A stretch of DNA of 12,688 nucleotides, taken from NCBI GenBank assembly GCA_029785235.1, contig JAFMAA010000024.1:1-12688 (forward strand), given 5' to 3'. The DNA is from Nitrososphaerota archaeon. Lineage in GTDB: Archaea > Thermoproteota > Nitrososphaeria > Nitrososphaerales > UBA183. The notes below the pieces were generated by a model. It did no database searches. It worked only from the letters and a program-made list of their open reading frames with translations, and was not told the DNA's origin. Below, one piece after another: positions 1 to 8,596 of this stretch. A program made the translations under genes and the position numbers. The first letter of the stretch is position 1; every line of letters begins with the position of its first letter.

Positions 1-2
1 GT

Positions 3-518
3 GCCATCGCTCTTATCGATGCGGCTCTCCGACAGGATCCACGCCATCCCTCAGATGCCGAACTGAAGGCGAAGCTCGCCGAGCTCGGCAGTGCTTCCTG
101 GACCAAGGTCTTCCCTGGCGCTGCCACGCTTCGACTAACAACCGATGGGGGAGGACAGCCGGTAAGTTTGCGCTTGACAAAGGCGGATGGGATTCCCGTG
201 CATCTGGTCAAGGAAGGGGAGCAGGGCGCAACTGTGGTGGCGGTAAAGAAGATAGACAGTCTCTCATACTACAACATGAATTTGCACGCAGTTGCCGAGC
301 AAATAGGCCTTACCGCACCGAGGACCTTGGCAGTGGTGCGGTTCTTGAAGATAAAGGAAGACTCAGATTGTTTCAAGAGTTTTCAGATAGGGAAGTCTGT
401 GTTTGCGCGATACAGTCCGAGGGCGGTCGAACGAATGAAGGAGGCACTATCTGGTTTAGACATGAAAAAGGTTTGGGAGCAGTCGGGTCTTTATGGTCAC
501 AGGAGCAAATCGCGGTAG
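3..518 (+). CDS. C-terminal part of a hypothetical protein with a helix-turn-helix-like tail (5' partial)
   Basis: The frame is open from the window edge at position 3 to the stop at 516-518, giving 171 visible residues, so the start lies outside the window. A TTG at 168 is in frame, but the reading frame and protein-like sequence continue upstream of it, so it is probably not the start. The C-terminal 80 residues read as helices with a helix-turn-helix flavour (LHAVAEQIGL, then RTLAVVRFLKI) followed by a basic tail (HRSKSR). The segment before it (PVSLRLTKADGIPVHLV) looks like a beta-rich linker. It faintly resembles the C-terminus of DUF3644-type proteins found near defence genes, but I cannot confirm this without a search. 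It lies 335 bp upstream of the methyltransferase on the same strand, and the TATA-like box between them suggests separate transcription. That it is coding is likely; its function is unknown. Confidence 0.6.
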   Translation, partial: AIALIDAALRQDPRHPSDAELKAKLAELGSASWTKVFPGAATLRLTTDGGGQPVSLRLTKADGIPVHLVKEGEQGATVVAVKKIDSLSYYNMNLHAVAEQIGLTAPRTLAVVRFLKIKEDSDCFKSFQIGKSVFARYSPRAVERMKEALSGLDMKKVWEQSGLYGHRSKSR

Positions 519-628
519 GTGTGGTCCATGATTGAGGGAACTCCAACCATGGCAGTCCCTACGGGTGTGTGCAGACCCCGAATGAGACAAGGCGCTCTTC
601 GAGCGGGGCTGATGCAGAGGGTGGGCAC

Positions 629-751
629 GTGAGAAACACAGACAGCGAGAGGGACAAACCCGTCTTGGAGTATCGAGGGTTTGGTTCTGACGAAGACGCA
701 TGGGCAACTATCCGGTGTGCCTTATCCCGATATAACCGCTTGCCTTCCTGA
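629..751 (+). CDS. Possible 40-aa small protein (weak)
   Basis: A GTG at 629 opens a 40-residue frame ending in TGA at 749-751. It is preceded by AGAGGGTG, a fair match to an archaeal ribosome-binding site, about 5 nt away. The frame stays open upstream to another GTG at 569, which would give 60 residues without such a site. The centre (LEYRGFGSDEDAWATIRCAL) looks protein-like, acidic then aromatic, but matches no family I know. It ends just before the putative mod TATA box, so it would be transcribed with the upstream gene. It may equally be chance or a decayed gene remnant. Confidence 0.25.
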   Translation: MRNTDSERDKPVLEYRGFGSDEDAWATIRCALSRYNRLPS

Positions 752-762
752 AACATTAATAT
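750..762 (+). promoter_or_regulatory. Putative archaeal promoter (BRE/TATA) for the mod-res-helicase-nuclease operon
   Basis: GAAACA (750-755) directly precedes TTAATAT (756-762), the order expected for a B-recognition element and an archaeal TATA box. A start about 25 nt downstream, near 785, would leave a leader of roughly 65-70 nt before mod, long enough to contain the 826-839 hairpin. This is pattern recognition only. The box is the most AT-rich stretch in the gap. Confidence 0.4.
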
Positions 763-825
763 CCACGTTCTCTCTTGAGCTTCTCCGTCGGTGTCAGCCG
801 CTTTCGTAGCCACAGGCATACGGTA

Positions 826-839
826 GCTCGGTGACGAGC
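826..839 (+). promoter_or_regulatory. Leader hairpin with GUGA tetraloop just before the mod start
   Basis: The sequence GCTCG-GTGA-CGAGC forms a perfect 5-bp GC-rich stem capped by GUGA, a GNRA-class tetraloop. G830 of the stem together with the loop spells GGTGA, a perfect match to the archaeal anti-Shine-Dalgarno sequence, 10 nt before the alternative GTG start at 845. A second, shorter match (GGTG, 844-847) serves the ATG at 854. The hairpin could mask or present a ribosome-binding site. That role is inference. Confidence 0.35.
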
Positions 840-853
840 CAACGGTGTATGGA

Positions 854-3367
854 ATGAAGGCGTCAAAGTCGAAGCAGAGGAACCAAGGTGAAGTAACACG
901 ATACACCCATCCGGAGGTGCACGAGACTCGAGTCCCGGAGACTGGCCACACTTCACTCCTCTCCGCGGAAGAGGAGACAGTCGACCTCGTCATGGAGAAC
1001 GGGTGGGCTAATGGAGTCAAGGTCGGGACACGTTCTGACCTATCCCGACCACTCTTGATCGACATGGATCCAATTGTGGATCCCGTACTCTTCTGGTCAG
1101 GGAAGCGGAGCAGACGAACCATTCCAATCCTGCCTCTTCAGCGAAACGAGATTATATCCGAGTCCAAGATTCGTCAGATCGTGGAGACGGCCAAGGAGGC
1201 CAATCTCAAAGAGAAGGGTCAGACACGACTATCCGCATACTTCGCAGAGTTGGAGAGGAGCTTGCGGGAGTCCGACCGCGACCGCCGAGTCGAGTTCTAC
1301 ACCCATGACGGTGGCTGGAAAAACAAGCTCGTTTCTGGCGATTCGCTCCTTCTAATGGAAGCCATGATAAGATATGAGGGGCTCCGAGGGGGAGTCCAAA
1401 CGATATATTTCGATCCCCCGTATGGCATTCGTTATGACTCTAACTTTCAGCAACGGGTCGACACTACCCGGAATAACGACTCTGATTCATCAGAGGATGT
1501 TGTAACCGTTAAGGCCTTCCGCGACACCTGGACCCTCGGAATTCATACATACCTATCGTTCTTGCAGGAGCGCCTCTATCTCTGCCGGGAGCTCCTGTCC
1601 GAAACCGGAAGCATCTTCGTGCAGATGGGAATCGAGAACAGTCACCTCGTCCGCGCGGTGCTCGACGAAGTGTTCGGGGCAGAAAACTTCCTGGGGCAGA
1701 TAGTCTTTCGAAAGACCTCGGCAAAGGGCTCCAAGTTCTTCGACTCGATATACGACGTCCTTTTGTGGTACGGCAAGAATCGCGAAGTTACGAAATTCAA
1801 TCGGCTATATGTTCCTCGTTCCGCTAACTACGTCGCTGAACAGTACACCCGGCTTGAGACTCCGTCGGGTGAGATCGTGAGCCTGACAGAGGAGCAGCTT
1901 AGCGGAGATGCCCCACTCCCGATTGGCAGGCGTTTCGAGATCGTGACATTGTCATCCCAGAGTGGGAGCGAGGGCAGCCGATTCCAGTATCGATTCAAGG
2001 ACGTAGACTACCTTCCACCAACGGGCCGATTCTGGCCCACCAACCGGGAGGGACTGGACCGCCTAGCGAAGGCAGGCCGAATCATAGCAATTGGACGACG
2101 ACTCTACTACAAGAAGTACGAAGAGGACGCCCCAGTGGTTCCGCTCAGAAACATCTGGGACGACACGATTACGAGCGGCTTCTCAGCACAACGGTGGTAC
2201 GTCGTACAGACCCCTGCCTTGGCAGTTGAACGTACGATCCTGATGACCTCCGATCCAGGTGACCTAGTGTTCGACCCCACGTCAGGGGGAGGTACGACCG
2301 CTTGTGCGGCGGAAAAGTGGGGCCGGAGATGGGTGGCATGCGATACCAGTCGAGTTGCTTGCAACGTGTCGCGGCTGCGCCTTCTCAGCTCTGTGTTCCC
2401 ACTCTGGAAGCTCAAGGGTCCCAACTTATCAGGCGGTTTCGAGTGCACTTCGGTTACTCTATCCTCATTGGGGACAATTACCGGGCAAAAAGAGCCCGAA
2501 ACAGTCGCCATGGTCGATCACCCATTGGAGGACCCCTCGTCTATCAGGGTTGCGGGCCCATTCGAGAGTCTTTCTGTGGGCCGATATTCCATCGAGGACT
2601 GGAAGGGATCCTTCTCCGAAGGTGGAACCGTAGAGAACTACATCAGCGTGATTTGTCGCCTATACCGCAAGGATGCTGCGCTTCAGACCTCTAAGGGATT
2701 GATTCACGCCATAGTTGAGTCCCAGAACGAGAAGTTCGCCATTTCCGTTGGCCCAATCTCCGGCCGGGTGACCGCAAAGCAACTCAATGACGCCGCCCAG
2801 GATGCACTGGCCTGCGGACTCTTGGAGGTTCACGTCCTCGGATGGGCCTTCGAGGCAAACGTGGGAGAGATCAAGTCGAAGCTGGAGGCTCAGGGGGAGG
2901 TCAGGGTTAACCTCGTTGTCATCCGGCCTGACACGCTGATGGAAGGTTTGAAATCTACCCAGCCTGGCATGCTGTTCTCCCCACTGTCCGTGCCTGATGT
3001 TCGGGTAAACCCGAAGAGGTCCGGGAGGTCGCCAAAGGAGTTCACGGTCTCCCTTGAAGGGGTGGGTGTCTTCGATAGGGAGAAGCGCATCACAGATTAC
3101 AAGAAGGCAGACTCCGGTTACGTTGCGGCTTGGTATCTTGACGAAGACTATGACGGGGACTGTTTCGTCGATTGTCAGATGTTCTTCGACTTCAAGCGTG
3201 TGCCCAACCTCTCAAGCGTGCTGTCCGATGGCCCCGACTCCGAGGAGTTCGAACTGAAAATTGAGTCGGCTCCATTCTCGCCAGGAAAGTACAGTCGCAT
3301 TGCTGTCAAGGTGGTTGACGTCTATGGGAATGAATCTACTGTCGTCAAGAACCTCCCCAAGTCCTGA
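854..3367 (+). CDS. mod: Type III-like site-specific DNA adenine methyltransferase (Mod)
   Basis: This 837-aa protein carries DPPY (motif IV, D187 from this start) within YFDPPYG, followed by a conserved GIRYDSNFQ stretch. The SAM-binding motif I comes much later as FDPTSGGGTT (about 473-482). That order, IV before I, is the beta-class arrangement of type III Mod subunits, and DPPY predicts N6-adenine methylation. The roughly 240 residues between the motifs probably hold target recognition. The C-terminal 270 residues match, from memory, the conserved tail of methyltransferases paired with BPTD_3080-type helicases, ending in a beta-rich KVVDVYGNES segment. Its role is to mark self DNA and supply specificity to Res. 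I chose the ATG at 854 because GGTG lies 6 nt upstream; a GTG at 845 would add three residues. The next gene starts 2 bp after the stop. Confidence 0.9.
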   Translation: MKASKSKQRNQGEVTRYTHPEVHETRVPETGHTSLLSAEEETVDLVMENGWANGVKVGTRSDLSRPLLIDMDPIVDPVLFWSGKRSRRTIPILPLQRNEIISESKIRQIVETAKEANLKEKGQTRLSAYFAELERSLRESDRDRRVEFYTHDGGWKNKLVSGDSLLLMEAMIRYEGLRGGVQTIYFDPPYGIRYDSNFQQRVDTTRNNDSDSSEDVVTVKAFRDTWTLGIHTYLSFLQERLYLCRELLSETGSIFVQMGIENSHLVRAVLDEVFGAENFLGQIVFRKTSAKGSKFFDSIYDVLLWYGKNREVTKFNRLYVPRSANYVAEQYTRLETPSGEIVSLTEEQLSGDAPLPIGRRFEIVTLSSQSGSEGSRFQYRFKDVDYLPPTGRFWPTNREGLDRLAKAGRIIAIGRRLYYKKYEEDAPVVPLRNIWDDTITSGFSAQRWYVVQTPALAVERTILMTSDPGDLVFDPTSGGGTTACAAEKWGRRWVACDTSRVACNVSRLRLLSSVFPLWKLKGPNLSGGFECTSVTLSSLGTITGQKEPETVAMVDHPLEDPSSIRVAGPFESLSVGRYSIEDWKGSFSEGGTVENYISVICRLYRKDAALQTSKGLIHAIVESQNEKFAISVGPISGRVTAKQLNDAAQDALACGLLEVHVLGWAFEANVGEIKSKLEAQGEVRVNLVVIRPDTLMEGLKSTQPGMLFSPLSVPDVRVNPKRSGRSPKEFTVSLEGVGVFDREKRITDYKKADSGYVAAWYLDEDYDGDCFVDCQMFFDFKRVPNLSSVLSDGPDSEEFELKIESAPFSPGKYSRIAVKVVDVYGNESTVVKNLPKS

Positions 3368-3369
3368 GC

Positions 3370-6195
3370 ATGGCGTACTTCGTTGACCGCGTAGTCATCT
3401 GTGACGCCTACGAGGAGCCCGAGAGATTCTATGAACTGATGCCGGGCGGACGGACACAGCTTGTGGAAGGCCGTCGCCGACCATCGATGAGGCTGAAGTT
3501 TGCCTCAGACGTCGGGGGAACTCGAACCCTAGAAAACCTCCTCGGGGATCAAACAACCCTCGACGGATCATCCGAGACCCCAAACCGGGAACTCAACGAT
3601 TTCGTCAATGGTTTGAGAGAGGAGGTAAGAGAGTGGCGGAACGGGACTGGGAAGTGGGCTGGGCGTCCGTATGGTGGAGTTTCCGAAGTAACCAAAGAGC
3701 TGTTGTACTGGTGGTTCTGTCGTAGGGATGAGAGGAAACCGCAGGGCAAGCGATTCTTCTTCTGCCAGAGGGAAGCCATTGAGACCTTGATATACCTCTT
3801 CGAGGCCAAGTCGGGCTACAAGATGCCTGAAACCGGCTCCTTGCTCAGATACGCAATGAAGATGGCGACCGGAACAGGCAAGACGGTCGTGATGGCCCTT
3901 GCGATCGTATGGTCATCGATGCATCACGCGCGTGTCAGTGGCTCTCCGCTTTCCGAGAACTTCCTCGTCATAGTCCCCAACCTCACGGTCCGCGACCGCG
4001 TGAGGGGGACTCCTCGAGGGGACGGCTTGGACCCGTCAGGAAAGAGCAACCTCTACAAGGAATACGAGATGATCCCCCCTCAGTACTCATCAGTCTTCCA
4101 TCCCAATGTCTTGGTGAAGAATTGGCAATCAGTTCGTCTCATGGATGAACGGGACGACTGGACTAGGGATGACGCGGGGGATGGCGGAAGGTTCATCCCA
4201 GCGTCAGTCCAGTGGGCGGCGACTCGACGCGCCCAGCGGGACCCCACAAGCCCTATCCGTCGTGCAATCAAGGGATGGAGAGACCTGGTAATCATCAATG
4301 ACGAAGCCCACCATGTCTACGGGGAGAAACGAACTCGACGTGGCGAAGAACCCGACTACATCCGCTGGAACAAGATCATCGAGTTGATATCCAAGGTGTC
4401 TAAGATATGCCTCTGTGCTGACCTTTCCGCAACCCCCTGGTATGGGTCTGGATCGACTAAACCAGAAGGGACGCTCTTCGAATGGCTCATTTCAGACTTC
4501 TCGGTATACGATGCTTTTGAGTCAGGACTCGTGAAGGTCGTTCGGCTTCCCGAGGAGAAGGGTGGGGGGCGCGCGTATCTCGACATTTGGGATATGGTCA
4601 AAGGCGCCAAGACCCAGGGAGAGTATATCTCGGCCTGCAAGGGCGCCATCGCGAGCATCTACTCGAGTTGGAAGGCGGAATACAATTGGTGGAAGGCGAG
4701 CAAAGGTCCCTCGAAGGGTCCGAGCCCAGTGATGCTGATTGTTACGAGCGACGCAAGGAAGGCATTTTGGGTCTTCGACCATATCACAAGAGAATACCCG
4801 CTCTTGCGCAACACCAATCCTGACGACCCCAAGTCGTTCGTCACCCTGCAAATCGACTCTCATGTTTTCGATGCGGATGAAGGTCTGGAGCTTGTCCTCC
4901 GCGAAATGGTCAACACAGTGGGACGCTCGGGGATGCCCGGCGAGAAGGTCCGGTGCATCGTCTGTGTAAACATGCTCTCGGAGGGTTGGGACGTGAAGAA
5001 CGTGACCCACATCTTGGGTATCCGGGCCTTCGGATCCGACCTACTGACCGAACAGGTGATTGGGCGTGGCCTTCGCTTGACGAACTATGATGTGTTGAAT
5101 CAACCCTTGGTAGAACGGCCAACGGGATATGAAGAGACGGTGGACGCCTTCGGCATTCCTTTCATCGGGTTCCCGATTCAACGCCGGAAGAGAGCTGCAG
5201 CAGGAGACTGGGGAAACAAACCCAACTGGATCCAAGCCGACCCACGGAAGACCGCCTTTGCGCTTGAGATTCCTCATGTGCGTTCATGGGCTGTCGGGAT
5301 AAACCGGCCATTGTCCGAACTGGTGAAGACAGGGGACATGGCAACCCTTGTCGTTGACTCGAAGCACACCCCATCTGACATTCGCGTTCGGCCGGTAGTT
5401 GGAGGCAAACCCGAGGATGTGCTCACGTTGGACGAGTTCCGGAAGGACTTCCCATTGATGCGAACGGCTTTCATGGTTGCGGAAGAGCTTTTCGAGCGGA
5501 CAAATCCTGGGGTCGCGTCCTCGACTGGCATGGGTCCTTCCTTCGACGAACTTCTCGACTTTGCTCGAAGCTACATAGAGGCGAAACTCCAGGTACGCGG
5601 AAGTGCCGACCCACGTGATGTGGGGATTCACTACTGGCGTCTCCAAGTTGTCGATCTGCTCGAGAATACGATTCGCTCGGTAGGTGTGGTTGACGCTAAG
5701 CCCGTTCCAATTCATGCAGACCCCCCTTTTCTGAGATCGGCCGAAATGAGACCCTTTCAATGGAGTGGAGTCATCGCGGAAGGAAAGCGGAGCCACCTCT
5801 CTCTCGTGGCATGTCACAACGACTTCGAAAAGCGGTTTGCGGACTTTCTTGATGGTGCCTCAGACGTTGAGCGGTTCATCAAGAATGAACGTCTGGGCTT
5901 CTCCATCACTTACTACCAGATGACCCGCCCCAGACAGTACTTCCCTGACTTCGTGGTCGTGACTGACAGCAGTCGTGGAAAGAAGACCAACTGGCTGGTG
6001 GAGACCAAAGGGGAGAAGCACGAGGACACCATACTGAAAAGCCAGGCAGCGCAGCAGTGGTGCGCAAAGCTGAGCGGAGACAAGTATGGCACCTGGAGGT
6101 ATCTCCTCGTTCCGCAACGGGAGTTTGAACGTGCGATTGGCAAGGGAATCGATTCTATGGCCAAGCTATCAACGCTAGTCACGGGAACGGCCTAA
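3370..6195 (+). CDS. res: Type III-like restriction subunit: DEAH helicase with C-terminal PD-(D/E)XK nuclease (BPTD_3080-type)
   Basis: This 941-aa protein is an SF2 helicase fused to a nuclease. Visible motifs are Walker A MATGTGKT (165-172), DEAH box IINDEAHH (308-315), LSATPW (motif III), MLSEGWDV (about 535-542, motif V) and EQVIGRGLR (561-569, motif VI). Near the C-terminus, YFPDFVV (D860) followed by WLVETKG (E878-x-K880) gives the PD-(D/E)XK catalytic set. The whole resembles proteins named BPTD_3080-family restriction endonucleases. With Mod it should translocate on DNA and cut unmethylated sequence. The ATG lies 2 bp after the mod stop, implying translational coupling and probably complex formation. 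All key residues are present and the frame is intact, so the protein is likely active. Confidence 0.9.
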   Translation: MAYFVDRVVICDAYEEPERFYELMPGGRTQLVEGRRRPSMRLKFASDVGGTRTLENLLGDQTTLDGSSETPNRELNDFVNGLREEVREWRNGTGKWAGRPYGGVSEVTKELLYWWFCRRDERKPQGKRFFFCQREAIETLIYLFEAKSGYKMPETGSLLRYAMKMATGTGKTVVMALAIVWSSMHHARVSGSPLSENFLVIVPNLTVRDRVRGTPRGDGLDPSGKSNLYKEYEMIPPQYSSVFHPNVLVKNWQSVRLMDERDDWTRDDAGDGGRFIPASVQWAATRRAQRDPTSPIRRAIKGWRDLVIINDEAHHVYGEKRTRRGEEPDYIRWNKIIELISKVSKICLCADLSATPWYGSGSTKPEGTLFEWLISDFSVYDAFESGLVKVVRLPEEKGGGRAYLDIWDMVKGAKTQGEYISACKGAIASIYSSWKAEYNWWKASKGPSKGPSPVMLIVTSDARKAFWVFDHITREYPLLRNTNPDDPKSFVTLQIDSHVFDADEGLELVLREMVNTVGRSGMPGEKVRCIVCVNMLSEGWDVKNVTHILGIRAFGSDLLTEQVIGRGLRLTNYDVLNQPLVERPTGYEETVDAFGIPFIGFPIQRRKRAAAGDWGNKPNWIQADPRKTAFALEIPHVRSWAVGINRPLSELVKTGDMATLVVDSKHTPSDIRVRPVVGGKPEDVLTLDEFRKDFPLMRTAFMVAEELFERTNPGVASSTGMGPSFDELLDFARSYIEAKLQVRGSADPRDVGIHYWRLQVVDLLENTIRSVGVVDAKPVPIHADPPFLRSAEMRPFQWSGVIAEGKRSHLSLVACHNDFEKRFADFLDGASDVERFIKNERLGFSITYYQMTRPRQYFPDFVVVTDSSRGKKTNWLVETKGEKHEDTILKSQAAQQWCAKLSGDKYGTWRYLLVPQREFERAIGKGIDSMAKLSTLVTGTA

Positions 6196-6233
6196 TGGAG
6201 AAGTCCGAAGCCCATTTCAATTCGAGCTCATAG
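6195..6233 (+). other. 12-codon micro-ORF bridging res and the SF1 helicase gene
   Basis: The res stop overlaps a start codon (TAATG, 6193-6197). The frame opened there runs 12 codons (MEKSEAHFNSSS) to TAG at 6231-6233, 5 nt before the ATG of the next gene. That gene has no evident ribosome-binding site of its own, so re-initiation through this micro-ORF could feed it. It may also be chance. Confidence 0.25.
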
Positions 6234-6238
6234 TTGCG

Positions 6239-8584
6239 ATGATTACACAACCTGAATTCGAGTCTGAACTCCAGCACCTACCGGACGGTGGGATTGATCC
6301 CCGGCCTCTGGGGCCGCTGGTCCTTGACCCGGCGAGCGCGGACCACTTTGTGGTGGCAGGACCGGGCACAGGAAAGACTACTGCGCTCGCCTTGCGAGCA
6401 CTGAAGCTTATCTTGGTTGACGATGTCGACCCGGGTTCGATTCTCGCCACAACGTTCACCCGTCGTGCAGCTGCGGAGGTTCGCTCAAGGATCTTGCAGC
6501 GCGCGGACCAAATCCGTAGGTCTCTACTCGCTAGGGGTCCAGATGACCTGAAGACCAAGCTCGCGAGAATAGACTTCAATCGCATTCGAACTGGGACCCT
6601 CGACAGCTTGTCTCAGGAGATTCTGACCGACTACCGACCCTTGGGGAGTTACCCACCTGTTGTCATCGATCAGTTTCTCGGGGATGCCCTGATGCTCCGG
6701 GCCGGACTCTTTGATCATGGCCGATTTCGGTGCCAAGAACTCACGGACTATGCAGTCAGCGTGCTTGGGACGTCTCGTGGTCTCAGTCCGAAGAAGCTGT
6801 CCGCATTCGTCCGCGAGCTACACGAACGGGCGCTATACGACCAGACGGATCTTACGGCCTTTGCTGCCTCGGGGATTCACACCGGGGTTCCAATCGCTGT
6901 CAAAGCAATTGAAGCTTACAGAGCCCACCTAGCTTCAAGCGGGCAGGTCGATTTCGCCCTTCTCGAGCAACGGTTCCTGGAAGAACTCCGGTCAGGGCAT
7001 CTGAAGAAACTGCAAGAGGAAATCCGGATTGTCCTAGTTGACGAGTACCAAGACACCAACTTCCTTCAGGAACTCATCTACTTCGAACTCGCGAAGGGGG
7101 CGAAAGCAAGGGGAGGCGGCATCACGGTAGTTGGTGACGACGACCAAGCGCTCTACCGTTTTCGAGGGGCCACAACCTCACTCTTCAACTCTTATCTGAG
7201 CCGTGTCCATCAGGCCATAGGAATCCAGCCAGTGCTTGTACACCTTGTTGAGAATCGCCGCTCGACCGATGACATTGTCTCTTGGGCCAACGACTACGTG
7301 AGAGTCGACCCAGGGTATTCCGCTGTCAGAGTTCCAAACAAACCGATGTTAGTCCGACGACGCCAAGGGGGGGGAAGGTTCCCCATCTTGGGCATGTTTC
7401 GGCCTAGCATGGAGGAACTTGCTGAAGATCTCACCCACCTCATCGATTCTGTCGTCAATGGACACGGATTCCGGATTCAGAAAACCAACTTGGTCCTGGA
7501 GCGGAATCCTCAAGCAGGATCTGCGGCCGATATCATCATGCTTTCCTCTTCACCAGCGGAGTCGGGAGAGTCGGGATCATTGCTTCCCTTCGAGCTCCGA
7601 CAGCGCCTGGGGAGGCTCACGCAGCCAATCAAGGTATACAACCCAAGAGGGAGGGATATCGCATCAGTACCTGAAGTTGGGCAACTGCTTGGTCTCATCC
7701 TGGAATGCATAGACCCTTCCCAGAACGGTCCAAATTTCATACCCAACCTCCCGCATGAAGCCCTGAACGTTTTCACTGTCTGGCGTACCGAAGCCCATCA
7801 CTACCTAGCAAGCAATCCCTCACCTCACGCGCCCACCTCACTATCACAGTTTGTCTCTGCGTGGGCGGCTAGGACCCCGTTGCGTCCCCGAACATCTCGA
7901 CAAACTCGTTCGACATGGCCACGGGATACCCCACTGCTTCAACTGGTCTATAATCTGGTGACGTGGTTCCCTTACTTCCAGTCCGATCTTGAGGGTCTAG
8001 CGTACCTCGAAGCCGTGAATCGGACTATCACGACTGCGGCCAATTTGGGGGAGTACGATGCAAGCGTGCTCAGTGGCCCCAATGCCTCACCGCACGACGT
8101 GAAGAAGTCTATGGTGGAACTCTACTGGAATGTCTTCGTCCCGCTCGCACTAGACTTCATCGAGGTAGATGAAGACCTATTGGAGACCCTCCCTCGGGAT
8201 CGACTGGGGGTATTCTCCATCCACCAGTCCAAGGGGTTGGAATTCCCTATGGTGATAGTCGACGTTGGAAGCTCCTTCAGGAGCCGACATTGGACCCATG
8301 CATTCAAGCGATATCCGAGGGATGAGGGGCCATCCTCTCGTATTGAGGACCAGTTGAGACGATTCTCCCCTCTGGGGGTTCCTACCCGACAGGGGCGTGA
8401 TCGGTGCTTTGACGACCTCATCCGCCAGTACTTTGTGGCGTATTCTCGACCACAAGATGTACTGCTTCTTGTCGGCCTGGACACGTTAAGGACTCCACGG
8501 GATTGTGTTGAACATGTGGCCTTGGGCTGGGATCGGACAGGAAGCTGGCATTGGCCAGGTCTTGGCAACATCAAGATGATCTGA
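6239..8584 (+). CDS. UvrD/AddA-like SF1A DNA helicase
   Basis: This 781-aa protein has all the SF1A helicase motifs: Walker A AGPGTGKTT (40-48), TFTRRAAAEVRSRI (motif Ia), Walker B VDEYQDTN (267-274), GDDDQALYRFRGA (299-311, motif III), VENRRST (motif IV), IHQSKGLEF (661-669, motif V) and YFVAYSRPQD (731-740, with the motif VI arginine R737). It is a 3'-5' translocase by family. It has no nuclease domain, unlike full-length AddA or RecB. The next gene encodes a separate RecB-type nuclease, so the two probably form a split AddAB-like complex acting on DNA ends. The ATG at 6239 is the only plausible start downstream of the res stop. It is followed by a 12-bp gap and the GAGGTAA site of the nuclease gene. 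Confidence 0.88.
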   Translation: MITQPEFESELQHLPDGGIDPRPLGPLVLDPASADHFVVAGPGTGKTTALALRALKLILVDDVDPGSILATTFTRRAAAEVRSRILQRADQIRRSLLARGPDDLKTKLARIDFNRIRTGTLDSLSQEILTDYRPLGSYPPVVIDQFLGDALMLRAGLFDHGRFRCQELTDYAVSVLGTSRGLSPKKLSAFVRELHERALYDQTDLTAFAASGIHTGVPIAVKAIEAYRAHLASSGQVDFALLEQRFLEELRSGHLKKLQEEIRIVLVDEYQDTNFLQELIYFELAKGAKARGGGITVVGDDDQALYRFRGATTSLFNSYLSRVHQAIGIQPVLVHLVENRRSTDDIVSWANDYVRVDPGYSAVRVPNKPMLVRRRQGGGRFPILGMFRPSMEELAEDLTHLIDSVVNGHGFRIQKTNLVLERNPQAGSAADIIMLSSSPAESGESGSLLPFELRQRLGRLTQPIKVYNPRGRDIASVPEVGQLLGLILECIDPSQNGPNFIPNLPHEALNVFTVWRTEAHHYLASNPSPHAPTSLSQFVSAWAARTPLRPRTSRQTRSTWPRDTPLLQLVYNLVTWFPYFQSDLEGLAYLEAVNRTITTAANLGEYDASVLSGPNASPHDVKKSMVELYWNVFVPLALDFIEVDEDLLETLPRDRLGVFSIHQSKGLEFPMVIVDVGSSFRSRHWTHAFKRYPRDEGPSSRIEDQLRRFSPLGVPTRQGRDRCFDDLIRQYFVAYSRPQDVLLLVGLDTLRTPRDCVEHVALGWDRTGSWHWPGLGNIKMI

Positions 8585-8596
8585 GGTAACCGAGCG

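Larger units (their letters stand above)
519..853. other. Intergenic leader between the partial gene and mod
   Basis: This 335-bp gap has no confident gene. It holds a perfect 5-bp hairpin (CGCTC-TTC-GAGCG, 593-605) shortly after the upstream stop. It has no T-run, so calling it a terminator would be a guess. It also holds a weak small ORF (629-751), a TATA-like box with a purine-rich element before it (750-762), and a GCTCG-GTGA-CGAGC hairpin (826-839) just before the mod start. I see no tRNA and no repeat array. Confidence 0.6.

Noticed and set aside
513..525. 13-base sequence repeated exactly at 5678-5690
   Set aside because: About one such match is expected by chance in a window this size. 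The copies lie in unrelated contexts, so this is not evidence for attachment sites.
583..620. Possible tRNA-like fold around the 593-605 hairpin
   Set aside because: There is no T-loop consensus, acceptor stem or anticodon arm in the right places. Only a single 5-bp hairpin can be drawn.
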